From: Artemia franciscana
Lineage: Eukaryota; Arthropoda; Branchiopoda; Anostraca; Artemiidae
Direction: 5' to 3'
DNA: 64,000 bases
Assembly (NCBI RefSeq): GCF_032884065.1
Contig: NW_027062617.1
Location: 62,001-126,000 of the forward strand
Part shown: piece after piece, positions 32,086 through 43,015 of the stretch
Layout of the letters: each line of letters opens with the position of its first letter
How positions within the stretch are numbered: position 1 is the first letter of the stretch
The notes under the pieces: generated by a model
What the model saw: only the letters and a program-made list of their open reading frames with translations
The model's database searches: none
What the model was told of the DNA's origin: nothing
Translations under genes and position numbers: made by a program

Positions 32086-33890
32086 AAAATTGCAAATATA
32101 TCATATTTAAAGGGGGCAGCAAGAAACCAACGCTCCCTACATTCATTTCTGACCATATAGATTACTCATACGATTGGTCCTATAATTCCTTATTCTGCAG
32201 GTGGATGGGGTCCTTTGTGTTTTAATTGGACAAAACCTCAGCAGGCTATACCTAAAATAGACGTTCATTCGGTATGCCAATTTCACTTTTTTCTTTTTTG
32301 ATGAAAATCTTTAAATAAGCATTTCCAATCTGGCTACTGAATCCTCCCGTTAAAGTTGGTGCCTAGGATTCCCAGTTATACTGCCATAGTACTATTATTG
32401 AATACAGATTGATTAAAGATCGAGAACATATGCTCTTTTGATTATGATTGTGAACTTTTTATATAATTGTTTTATATATGGTTATAAAATTCTACGGTGA
32501 TTTATTTCCTTGTTTGGTGGAAGGCGGTGAAAAAGAAAATAGTGACGGATTTTTTTTTTATTCGAAATAAGTGAAGTTTGGGAATTGTATTGTTATTTAA
32601 TTTAAAATAATTGATTTATTATTTCTCATTTATAGCTAATCAATCATTGATTTTATTACTTTATTACTCAGATGTATGAATTCTTTTTACATCCGAACGT
32701 TGCATAAAATATTATCTTTGTCAAAAAAAAGTCCATATCCATAAATACTGAGGTAAAAGAGTTAATGATTTTTCATAGCACTTTATTAAATGTATTTAGC
32801 ATACATATAACTACGGGACGCAACTTCTGACGTGGATACGCATTTATAATTTTTTTTATTGTTATTTATCAAACCAAAAATTTTTTTTTTCGTCGCCATT
32901 CTTTAATTTTTTGGGTTAAACTTAATGCCCGTAGTCACGAAATTCCACTGTTTGAAGGTTCGAATATGGCTGGCCGTAATTTTCACCTGTATTTAAGTTG
33001 TGACTTCCACGTGATTTTCTATATTCAATGCTCTACTACAGCACCTGAGTAAAAAAAAAAAAATACTTCATGGTCAAATAGCTCTTTTAAACCAAATTTC
33101 TATTTTTTTCTTCGGCTTTAATTTATCCTACTGGGCATGTCACGACTACAGGTTTTGATACCTGTTTTACCAGTTGCCAATTGCCGTAGCCGAACCCAAA
33201 AAGCTTAGAAGCAGACCCTCTATAAAATCCTGCCGTGTGTTTTAAGCAACATATAACCTTTACAGGTGTATTTTGAATATAGTACAATCTAATATAAGGT
33301 TATATGTAATCCATAGTCTCAAAGAAAAATTAGAAAGACATATGGAGCACTTGCCCGAGTCAGAGGTAGTTCAACCGAAGTACACTAGGCCACCTTTATA
33401 ACGCTTTCTTTGGCCTAAATATTTTCTTTTTGGCCCCTATGTGGTCTTTCTTCTCCATGGAGAAAAAAGTTCCATTAATCTGGTGTATTTTAAATTTGCA
33501 GAGCTTACGATTACGATTGGGGTATAGGAACAGCAGAATGTCATTAGTATTTAGTATATTTATTATAATTTGTAAAATGGAAGGTGTTCATAACGTTTCC
33601 TTCGTAGGAATAATAAAATTCTTAACTTTCCAATGGTATCGTTAATTAGCTAGGTCCATTACTTGTCATGTCCTTCTAATAAATATATTCTGTATTATGT
33701 TAAATTGTTTGTATTTCTTACTCTTTTTATGATTATGTTTGTTACAATTTTTCTTTCTTTATTTCTCGCATTTTATTAGTTTTTTTTTCCAGTCTGTCTT
33801 GTTTTGTTTGTTTTTTTTTCCTTTGTTTCGCTCCCATTTACTCCTCTTTTCAGAATTTTTATAATATTTGTTATAGGTTTTAAATAAATT
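32086..33890. other. No gene seen
   Basis: AT-rich DNA with long T- and A-runs. Frames are short; a 71-codon frame at 33430-33645 has no domain. The block ends against a short TA tract and the terminus of a Helitron at 33912. Confidence 0.5.
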
Positions 33891-33917
33891 GTTATTATTA
33901 ATATATATATACTAGCT

Positions 33918-33946
33918 GTTGGGGTGGCGCTTCGCGCCACCCCAAC
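33918..33946 (-). terminator. Helitron 3' hairpin (transposition terminator) of H1
   Basis: GTTGGGGTGGCGC and GCGCCACCCCAAC are perfect 13-bp arms around TTC. It is followed on the element's strand by AGCTAG and the target T. In Helitrons such a hairpin is thought to mark the end of rolling-circle strand transfer; it is not a transcription terminator. Confidence 0.85.
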
Positions 33947-34063
33947 ACCTAGTTGGTGGGGGCGCTTTGCGCCCCCCCAAGCTCCCCCGCGCGCGTAAGT
34001 CGTTACGCGCCATATTAGTTACGCGCCATTGTAGTTGTCTCCCTATGTCCAACCTGTGAATAT

Positions 34064-34064
<1 letters not shown>

Positions 34065-34118
<54 letters not shown>
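34065..34118. repeat. (TA)n microsatellite inside H1
   Basis: About 54 bp of uninterrupted TA, lying between the 3'-terminal region and the helicase remnant. Confidence 0.95.
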
Positions 34119-34120
<2 letters not shown>

Positions 34121-34123
34121 TTT

Positions 34124-34322
34124 AACTACGTAAAACTTGCGAATATACAACATTCTTTGCTGTCCAATTGTCTGTGCATATAAATAGATTGTCAGGTTTA
34201 CCGACTCTTGAACATGCAACATATAATGGTCCATGGGAAAACAATCCGTATTCAGATCTATACCTCATGATTCTAATGATTGCTCTTGAGCTTTGTTGAT
34301 GGTGATTGCTAATCGACGATTC
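34124..34322 (-). pseudogene. Helitron helicase C-terminal remnant in H1
   Basis: On the minus strand, frames give AITINKAQ, HGPLYVACSRVGKPDNLF and the end around KNVVY/FYV, the last motifs (V and VI) of Helitron Pif1-like helicase, with frameshifts. It shares this piece with H4 and H7, indicating that all three derive from one deleted ancestor. Confidence 0.75.
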
Positions 34323-35220
34323 CCTGTGTCGCCGTCGTCATTTATATATCCCCCTGTGCCCCCCGGCGTCCCCGTTGTATTTGTGTCCCTGTGTCCCCGG
34401 TGTCCCGGTCATCATTTGTGTCCCGGTGTCCCGGTCTGTATATACATTCGTTTTTGAATTGGTCTTTTTTTTAGGTTTTAGTTTTTTACCTTTTTTTTAG
34501 TTTTTTTAGTTATACCTCATGATTCTAATGATTGCCTTTGAGCTTTGTTGATGGTGATTGCTAATCGAACATTCCCTGTGTCCCCGTCGTCATTTATATA
34601 TCCCCCTGTGCCCCCCGGCGTCCCCGTTGTAGTTGTGTCCCTGTGTCCTGGTCGTCATTTATATTCCCTGTGTCCCGGTCGTCATTTGTATCCCGGTGTC
34701 CCGGTTTGTATAGGCTATACATTCGTTTTTGAAATGGTATATGATGAAATAAATTTTTGTATTTTTCCCCTTTTTTTCTTTTTATTTTTTTTTTGGTTTT
34801 TACTTTTTTTTAGTTTTTTTAGTTTTTTTTCTTTTTTCTTTTTATTTTTTTTTATTTTTATTTTTTAGTTTTGTTTTTCTCCTTTATTTTTCATTTTTTT
34901 TTCCTTTTTTTATTTTTTTTCTTTTTTAGTTTTTTTAGTTTTTTTATTAGTTTTTAGTTTTTTTTCTTTTTAGTTTTTTTGTAGTTTTTACCTTTTTTTA
35001 GTTTTTTTTAGCTTTTTTTTACTTATGTCCTGGTCGTCATTTATACTCCCTGTGTCCCGGTCGTCATTTGTGTCCCGGTGCTTTGTTGATGGTGATTGCT
35101 AATCGAACATTCCTTGTGTCCCGGTCGCTTTCTCTTTGAGTGTCCCGCGTCATTTATATTCTCTATGTGCCGGTGTCCCGGTCGTCATTTGTGTCCCGAT
35201 CTGTAATTTCGTCAGTCGAA
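34322..35220. repeat. Helitron-borne minisatellite and T-rich tracts
   Basis: Blocks of CCCTGTGTCCCGGTCGTCAT-type sequence (complement: GACGACCGGGACACAGGG) recur at 34320-34440, 34570-34720 and 35028-35210. They are separated by long tracts of TTTTTTAG repeats (about 34460-35025). A larger unit starting CTCATGATTCTAATGATTGC is duplicated near 34266 and 34517. Confidence 0.85.
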
Positions 35221-35298
35221 AACATGACGTCAGTCAACACAGAAACATGACGTCACCTGATCCACAGACAGACAACTTATTTTTATATATATATATAG

Positions 35299-36423
35299 TA
35301 TGTGTATTACAGGCTATATAATATAAATAAAATAGGCATATTCATAATATAATGTAGGGTTGTTTTGACCTGATCATTTGCAATCTGTTGCATCTGCGCT
35401 TTAAAGTTGGAATTTGGAGCGAAAAGATGTGGTTGAAGCCAGATTTTCATGAATGGGTCTCAAATTGACGTGGTTATACATTATAAATTAAAAAAGATAA
35501 GATGAAATTTCAAATGAAATTGAAATAAAATATAAATAATCATACAATAGACAGACGCGAATTGAAAAAGGAATAAAATAAGCAAATGTTTTACCCAATT
35601 TTGACCAAAATCCAATTCGTAAGTGTTAAAATGTTTCAAATTCAAATACAGTCTGCTATCACTTGATGAATGTCACTGTCACTTGTCACTGATGAAAACA
35701 TCAGTGACATCTGATGATGTCACTGATGAAAACATTGTCAGTGATGTCACTTATCATTGTCACTTGATGAAAACAGAGAAAAATAGTATGGCTGGAAGCA
35801 CACTGTAAAAAATTAATTTAACTTTTCATTAATAAAAAATTAATTAAAATTAATATTTTTCCCAGGGATCCTGTCAGCAGAAAGCATGGAAATGGCTTAC
35901 ATGTATTTTTTTGTTTATTTTTAAACCCTTTTATGGAAGAATACCTATTTACACACACGGTTGGGAATAAATAAGATGACAGGATAGGAAATATATACAT
36001 TGAGAATTCCAACTTCAGATTAATACAGTGCCCCTAAGATTTTCTACAGTAACCTACATCTTCCATGCGTGAAAAGTATACTAGCAGTCCCTCTATATAA
36101 TCCCACTTTGTGTATCCCCGCTCATACAAAAAAAGCGGAATAATGGAAAAAAGAAACGAAAAAACGAGAACACTTCCACACCAGAGAAGAAAAACAAACA
36201 CCGACTTCTTAATTCCAACCCGTAGATAAGGTGCAAAGACACAAAGTCGCACAATGATTCAGTTGCCATTTTCTCTGTATCTATTTAAGAGGATGATATA
36301 ATGTCAATCGGGTTCACTGTATTTTGGGATCTTAGAACGAACGCGTTTCTTTGATGAAGCGGTTCAAATTTTTGCAGTAAACAAACTCGTGTTTTAGCTT
36401 CTCAGTTTGAGTGAACCAATTCC

Positions 36424-36427
<4 letters not shown>
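35299..36427. other. No gene seen; cryptic GTCACTGATGAAAAC repeat
   Basis: Positions 35660-35775 consist of reshuffled GTCACTGATGAAAAC and CATCAGTGAC words in both orientations, able to form short hairpins. The remaining sequence is AT-rich with short frames only. Confidence 0.5.

Positions 36428-36506
<79 letters not shown>
36428..36506. repeat. (TA)n microsatellite
   Basis: About 79 bp of uninterrupted TA. Flanks CCAATTCCATAT and CGGCAGCAAA show no Helitron end here. Confidence 0.95.
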
Positions 36507-36508
<2 letters not shown>

Positions 36509-37122
36509 GCAGCAAAAACAGCAGGCGATGGAGAGCAACTGGTGCCAATAGCTTTGCAAGAATCTTCGTGTTCATTCTAAACTTTAAAGAGGACAAGTTT
36601 ACAGTAATTTAACGAATGCTTTGATAATTTTCCGAATTTTCAGTAAATGTGAACTTCCAGTATCTTGTCCGTAAGTTATTACCAGATACTTCATAGATTT
36701 TTCGGGGTAGTTTTTCTTCGTTCGACCTCTACATACAAATTTTAACTGCTTTGCTGGTGACTTGCCTAAGGAGTAAATTCCAAAAACTCAGTCTTTAAGT
36801 GTGTTAACTCATATTATTCCCTTGTAAGGATAAATGTAAGGATAAAGTTTTTTTGCTTTAACATTTTTATGTTCCAATATTCCCTTGTAAAGAAGCAACG
36901 TTGCAACTTAATATTAGTAAGTCGTCCGTATACAAAAGCGGATCAAGGTCGCAAAGATTGATGCTAAATCCTCCAACAATATTTGATGGGAAGTGAAATA
37001 ATTTTTACATCGAAGTAAAAAGTGAGTAACGAGCAATTTTTTTTTTTGCAATCTATTGGTTCATTCCTGGACTTGACCATTTTACCCCTAGACTGCTGAT
37101 TTATAGTTGACCTATATTCATA
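36507..37122. other. No gene seen
   Basis: AT-rich DNA between a (TA)n array and Q copy 6. There are no open frames of note. Confidence 0.5.
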
Positions 37123-37423
37123 TTAAATAAAAAAAACAAGTTTTTTTAACTGAAAGTAAGGAGCGACAGTAAAACTTAAAACGAACAGAAATTACTTCGT
37201 ATATAAAAAGAGGCTGCTTCCTCATCAACGCCTCGCTCTTTACGCTAAAGTTTGACTCTTTCTCTCAATTCTTCTTTTTAAAACAGTAAAAAACTTTAGC
37301 GTAAAGAGCGGGGTGTTGATGAGGAAGCAGCCTCTTTTTATATACGAAGTAATTTCTGTTCGTTTTATGTTTTACTGTCGCTCCTTACTTTCAGTTAAAA
37401 AAAACTTGTTTTTTTTATTTAAT
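37123..37423. repeat. 301-bp near-perfect palindrome of Q copy 6
   Basis: Left arm 37123-37253 and right arm 37291-37423 mirror each other, from ATTAAATAAAAAAAACAAG outside to CTCTTTACGCTAAAG inside. The arms contain GAAAGTAAGGAGCGACAGT and AAAGAGGCTGCTTCCTCATC with almost no mismatches. The arms differ from those of copy 1 (GGCTGCTTCC against GGTTGTCCCC), yet each copy matches itself, suggesting arm-to-arm conversion. Confidence 0.9.
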
Positions 37424-38854
37424 TTCTGAACGTTTTTGAATCAATGCATGTTTTGATTTTGGCTCTCCGCAGAGGAATAATCAAAACGAAATTTGCATAT
37501 TTTTTTTTTTTTTTTGGCTCAATGGCTTTCTCATAATTTTGATCGAATGATTTTGAGAAAAAAAGAGCGGGGGACGAAGCCTAGTTGCCCCCCGATTTTT
37601 TGGTTAATTAAAAAGGCAACTAGAACTTTTAATTTTTTACGAATCTTTTTATTGGCAAAAGATTTACGTAACTTATAAATTAGCTTACGTAAAGAACTTT
37701 TGTATTCTCATGTTTTTATTACATATATGAGGGGATTCACCCCATCGTCAGTACCTCGTTCTTTACACTAAAGCTTAAATTTTATCCCAATTCATTAAGA
37801 ATGACCCCCTGAATCACAAAAGCCGTAGAATAAGTAGTTGAAATTACTGAAAATACTTTAGCGTAAAGAGCGAGGTATTAGAAGGAGGTGAGCCCCCCAT
37901 ATGGGTAATAATTTCTGTTTGTTTTAAGTTTTATTGCTGTTCCTTACTTCCAGCTGAAAAAGCTTTTTCCCTTTTATTTTTTAATTGTTTTTTTTTTAAA
38001 TAATGCCAGTAAATCCTGCTCTCCCTTCATGGAAATTTTTTTCTCCCATTACAAATTCTCGAAGGAAAGTTCCCTCAGCATATCCCCCTCTTCTCAACCC
38101 CTCCCCCAAACCAAGAAAATCCTCCTGAAAACGCCTGTATACTTCCCAATAACCATTACTATATGTAAGCACAGGTCAAAGTTTGTAACTTGTTGCCCCT
38201 CCCACGGGGACTGTGGGGGAGTAAGTCGTCCCCAAAGACATAGTTATAAGGTTTTTCGACTACGCTGAATAAAATGGCTATCTCAGAATTTTGATCCGTT
38301 GACTTTGGGAAAATAATTAGCGTGGGAGGGGGCCTAGGTGCCCTCCAATTTTTTTGGTCACTTAAAAAGGGCACTAGAACTTTTCATTTCCGTTAGAATG
38401 AGCCCTCTTGCAACATTCTAGGACAACTGGGTCGATACGATCACCCCTGGGAAAAAGAAAAAAAAACAAACAAAAAAACAAAAAAACAAATAAACACGCA
38501 TCCGTGATCTGCCTTCTGGCAAAAAATGCAAAATTCCACATTTTTGTAGATAGGAGCTCGAAACTTCTACAGTAGGGTTCTCTGATACGCTGAATCTGAT
38601 GGTGTGATTTTCGTTAAGATTCTATGACTTTTAGGGGGCGTTTCCCCCTATTTTCTAAAATAACGCAAATTTTCTCAGGCTCGTAACTTTTGATGAGTAA
38701 GACTAAACTTGATGAAATCTATATATTTAAAACCAGCATTAAAATGCGATTCTTTTGATGTAGCTATTGGTATCAAAATTCCATTTTTTAGAGTTTTGGT
38801 TACTATTGAGCCGGGTCGCTCCTTACTACAGTTCGTTACCGCGAGCTGTTTGAT
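37123..38854 (-). mobile_element. Q element copy 6 (complete, about 1732 bp)
   Basis: The reverse-orientation counterpart of copy 1. The palindromic end is at 37123-37423 and the hairpin terminus (CAGTTCGTTACCGCGAGCTG then TTTGAT) at 38835-38854. The length differs from copy 1 by only a couple of bases. The internal order matches throughout, including the small CTTTACACTAAAG/CTTTAGCGTAAAG pair (37768-37870) and the CCCCACAGTCCC-type block (here CCCACGGGGACTGTGGGGG near 38200). No gene is present; several frames of 60-79 codons lie in it by chance. Confidence 0.75.
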
Positions 38855-39693
38855 AGTTTTCTGTTCTGAAGAAGCTGATTATAAATAAATTTTTTTCAAG
38901 AAACTGATCATAATCTAATCAATTAATGTAAAATTCTGGACGGTTCTATTGCGTAAAATACCACTTATATAATACTGCCGTACAACAGAAATATTTCTAA
39001 AATTATTAAATAGTTAAAAATATATTTATTAATGAATCTGGCAAACTTAGCAATCATTCGATTATATAATGCTAAACTCACATTTTATTTGCTTTCCAAT
39101 CCATATATATTGATTGAAACGATGGCTCTATTTAATTTGTTTCTTGTATTTGCATTCTGTTTAATTGTATCCGGTACTCTCCCCCATCCTCCGCCCCTTT
39201 CGCCTATATTTAGCCCCAGTCATCATTTAAAATTTCAAGGATTGTGTTGGTTTTGTTGTAAATTCTTTTTATATCTATTTCTCATCAGCAGTTGGTTCAT
39301 CATGCCAGTTCGAAAAAAAAAGAAGCACGGTTTCCAATATAGCATAGGGCTGCATCCGAGCATTAGGCAATGGGCTGCGATGTAATTAAACTCAAATTGA
39401 ATATGAAGATCAATTAAATAGAATTTTACCATTTAAAACAAAGTAAGAATTTTGTTGTAATTGCAGCTAGTTTAGAAGTAAATTTTGCCCCGCTAAACTG
39501 ATTCTACGATATTTTTATTATAATGTTTTTAATTTGCCCTCATGCATAGAAAAGAAATTTGCTTTAACACATGCTGGAAAAAAATTATTGTATAATCATA
39601 TGATTTTAATATTGTATAATAATGAATTTATATAATTACTACCTAACTGTACATCATATTATCATAATATGATATAATATTCTTTTATCATAG

Positions 39694-39696
<3 letters not shown>
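38855..39696. other. No supported gene
   Basis: A 117-codon plus-strand frame (39032-39385) contains an internal start at 39122 followed by a hydrophobic stretch, MALFNLFLVFAFCLIVSG, that looks like a signal peptide. What follows is proline-rich, then lysine-rich, with no domain or cysteine pattern. I do not call it a gene. Confidence 0.35.
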
Positions 39697-39768
<72 letters not shown>

Positions 39769-39910
39769 ATAACTCTATTATATAATTTATATTTATATAA
39801 TTAATTTATCATGACTCATCCTATGAAATTGCTATTATAATGCATTTAATCAACCTTCATGCTTGGAAAAGAAATTTGCCTTACTGCATACCGAAAATTT
39901 TTTTTTTATG
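39480..39910. repeat. Direct repeat flanking a (TA)n array
   Basis: A block with TATTATAATGnnTTTAAT, CCnTCATGC and GAAAAGAAATTTGC(T/C)TTA at about 39515-39575 recurs at about 39830-39900. The (TA)n array at 39697-39765 lies between the two copies, about 320 bp apart. Confidence 0.65.
39697..39765. repeat. (TA)n microsatellite
   Basis: About 69 bp of uninterrupted TA. Confidence 0.95.
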
Positions 39911-40554
39911 TTCATCGCTTCAAACATGGCTCAGAAACTTTCTGTATAAAAAGAAAAGAGGGAAGGGAAAGAGCGGATACTCTGTTTATTTCTTAATCTT
40001 CAAAGATAAATTAAACAGTAACACGATAATGCAATGAAATGAAAGGCTAATCGCAATTTATCTAATATCCAAATATTGGTCAGCTAGATTCTTGGAAATG
40101 TTCCCTGTATTTGTTTCAGTTTGCGTTAACATATAATTATGCTTATCAGCATTAACTTTGCCTATTGCAACAGCTTAGTCGTAAACATACATATAAACAA
40201 ATGAACGAAAATGACGGTGAAATAAGAGTTCTTTTTTTGCCATTAGTTAATGGTAAAATGTCATTAAATATGTCAATGCTACTTAAGAGTCCCCTGCAGC
40301 ATTATACGCAGTTTTTTTCTTGGGGGGGGGGGGGGCAAAACGCAAGAAAACCGAAAACGCAGCGTAGACCCTGCCCCAGGGCTATCACTACTTGAATTTG
40401 CCGGGGCAGTCTATGTCCCTTGCGTGTTTATGAGGTGCTCCCGAAGAACCTATTGATCATGCACTTGGTGCTTGATATCTATTAAAAACGCACATATCCA
40501 CAGGGGCGAGGATAATATTTCGGCGAAAATTTTAGGTTTCTAGCTCTTTCCATT

Positions 40555-40665
40555 GTCTATTTATTGAGCTTATCTGAGCTCATTTATATCTGAGCTCGCT
40601 TATCTGAGCTTATTGAGCATTATTTATATGAGCTCATTATTTAATGAGCTTTAATGAGCTTATCT
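40555..40665. repeat. Short GAGCTYAT minisatellite
   Basis: The words TGAGCTCATT, TGAGCTTATT and TTTAATGAGCT recur irregularly about eight times, with a spacing of 10-20 bp. Confidence 0.6.
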
Positions 40666-40783
40666 GGGTCACCATTGTTCACTGGATTATCGCCCAATCT
40701 TTACACAAGTGTCTATCGAGGGTCAACGTAACCTCATAATAATTAAATTTAATAATTATTGAATATAAATAATTAAGCATAAT

Positions 40784-41090
40784 AATTAAATCTAAAAAAC
40801 AAGTTTTTTTTTAACTGCAAGTAAGGAGAGACATTAAAACTTTAAACGAACTTCAATCATTCCGTATATGAAGTGGGTTGTCCCCTCCTCAACGCCCCGC
40901 TCCTTGCGCTAAAGTTTGACTCTTTCTCACAACTCTACTTTTTGAAACAATAAAAAACTTTAGAATAAAGAGCGAGGCGTTTATGAGGGAACAACCCTTT
41001 CATATACGGAATGATTTCTGTTCTTTCTAAGTTTTAATGTCGCTCCTTACTTGCAGTTAAAAAAAACTTGTTTTTTTTTTTAATTTAATT
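40784..41090. repeat. About 305-bp palindrome of Q copy 7
   Basis: AAGTTTTTTTTTAACTGCAA with GTAAGGAGAGACATTAAAAC on the left mirrors AATGTCGCTCCTTACTTGCA with GTTAAAAAAAACTTG on the right. The loop contains CTCTTTCTCACAACTCTACT. The variant GCAAG (others have GAAAG) is present in both arms of this copy only. Confidence 0.85.
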
Positions 41091-42665
41091 TCTGAGCGTT
41101 TTGATTTCGGCTCACCGCACATGAATAATTAAAATGAAATGTGCACATCATTTTTATCGGCTAAATGGCTTTCACATAGTTTTGATCGGACGATTTTGAT
41201 TAAAAAAAAGGGGTTGGGAAAGGAGGCCTAGTTGCCCTCCAATTTTTGGTTGCTTAAAACTTTTTATTTTTTACGAACGTTTTTATTAGTAAATAAATAT
41301 GCGTAACATATGAATTAACTTACGTAACGAACTTCTATATTTTCATATTTTTATTACGTATATGAGGGGTTCGCCCCCTGGTCAATACCTCACTCTTTAC
41401 ACTAAAGCTTGAATATTGTCCTAATTCTTTAAGAATGACCAATTTCTGTTCGTTTTAAGCTTTAATGCTGCTCCTTACTTCCAGTTGAAAAAACTTTTTA
41501 TTTATTTTCTCATTGTTTTTTTAAATAATGCTAGAAAATCATATGCTCCCTTCATAGAAATTCTTTTTCCTCATGATGAATTCCTCCATGGAAAGATCCT
41601 CCCACGTAACCCCCTCCCCAACCCCCTCCTCCTCAACGCGAAGAAGTCCCCCTGAAAATGTCTGTACACTTCCAAATAACGAAGGTTTGTCGACTATGCT
41701 GAAAAAATGGATATCTCAAAATTTTGACCCGGTGACTTTATGAAAAATGAGCGCAAGAGTGTGCCTTGGTGCCCTCCAATTTTTCCGGTCGCTTAAAAAG
41801 AGCATTAGAACGTTTCATTTCCATTAGAAAATCAATATTCGATTTAAAAAATAAGTTATTTTAACTGAAAGCAAGGAGCAACGTTAAAAGCCAAAACGAA
41901 CAGAAATTATTCCGTAAATGAAGACTTGCCCCCTCCTCAATACCTCACTGTAAGCTAAAGTTTGACTGTTTGTCCCAATTTTTAAGAATGGCTACTGAAC
42001 CATAGGGACCATTTAATTAAAATAGGAATCTTTTTGATAGTGCTAACAGTCATTGGGTAAAGAGCAAGATATCAGTGGGAGGGCAACCCTTATATACGGA
42101 ATAATTTCTGTTCGTGTTGAGTTTTAATGTTCCTTAGTTGTTTTTTGGTTTTGAGTTTTGAGATTGCCATTTGTTCGAAAAATGGAGTAGAACTTTCAAC
42201 TATGCTGCATTAGATGGCTATATTAAAAAAATTTCGGATGTCCTTAGGGAGAAAATAGACTTGGGAGGGGACTAGGCGCCCTCCAATCCTTTTGGTCACT
42301 AAAACAGGGCACTAAAATTTTTGTTTTCCGTTCAACTCTGAAAAAAAACGACAAAAAAACATAAAAATCAAAAATACAAAATTCCTCGTTTTTGTAGATA
42401 GGAGCTGGAAACCTTCAAATTAGAGTTCGCTGACATGCTGAATTTGATGGCGTTATTTTTATTTGCATTGCTTTTTTTCTGGTGGCCCCATTTTTTGAAA
42501 GTCAGGCTAATTTTCCCAGGCTGGTATCTTTTGATGGGTAAAATTAAATTCAACAAACTCTATATACTTGGAATCAACTTAAAAAACCAGTTCTTTCAAC
42601 TTATATATTGTTATCAAAATTCCGTTTTTTAGAGTTTTGATTACTATTCGGCTGATTCGCTCAAA
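40784..42665 (-). mobile_element. Q element copy 7, lacking the terminal hairpin
   Basis: The palindrome lies at 40784-41090. The Q order continues through GTTCGCCCCCTGGTCAATAC, GCTGCTCCTTACTTCCAGTT, a duplicated right-arm-like block at 41850-42130 and the GGGCGCCCTCCAAT-type phrase near 42275. It stops at CTATTCGGCTGATTCGCTC (about 42662), just short of the terminal CTTACTACAGTTCGTTA. The extra block makes it longer than copies 1 and 6. Confidence 0.7.
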
Positions 42666-43015
42666 GTGCAAATTATTTTCTGGGTTTTCGAAGACATGGG
42701 GATAAAGTCTTATAATGAAGCAAACTTAAACGGAGCCTGATTAACGACTAATAAGTTTATCTTTTATTTATTTTTTTTGCAAAAAAGATAAGCTATTCCA
42801 TAACACGTCTCAGAACTCTTTTTTTAAATACGTGTTTCTAATGGCGGAGAAATAATTATTTTGCTTATTTTCTTTTGGTTTGGAAAACACCACGGCATTT
42901 ATCATACATACTCCAGAATTAGAATAATATCTTTCAACCTCTGTACTTGCATGGAATGTTAATGATTGGGGGCAAATTAATCCCTACAGCTTAAGTTTGC
43001 GGCACTGTTAAAAAT
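42666..43015. other. No gene seen
   Basis: AT-rich DNA between Q copy 7 and a worn Q relative. Confidence 0.5.

Larger units (their letters stand above)
33912..35298 (-). mobile_element. Non-autonomous Helitron H1
   Basis: The 3' end on the minus strand is a GC-rich hairpin of 13-bp perfect arms (33918-33946) followed by AGCTAG and then T, the expected Helitron signature (hairpin, CTRR, T). The 5' end near 35298 reads TATATAAAAATAAGTTGTCT, as in the other Helitrons here. In between are a decayed piece of the helicase C-terminus, GC-rich minisatellite blocks and long T-rich tracts. It encodes no complete enzyme. Host AT tracts flank both ends. Confidence 0.8.

Noticed and set aside
39122..39385. 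Secreted peptide gene with signal peptide
   Set aside because: The hydrophobic start looks right, but the remainder has no cysteine framework, processing sites or known motif, and the frame is embedded in AT-rich repeats.
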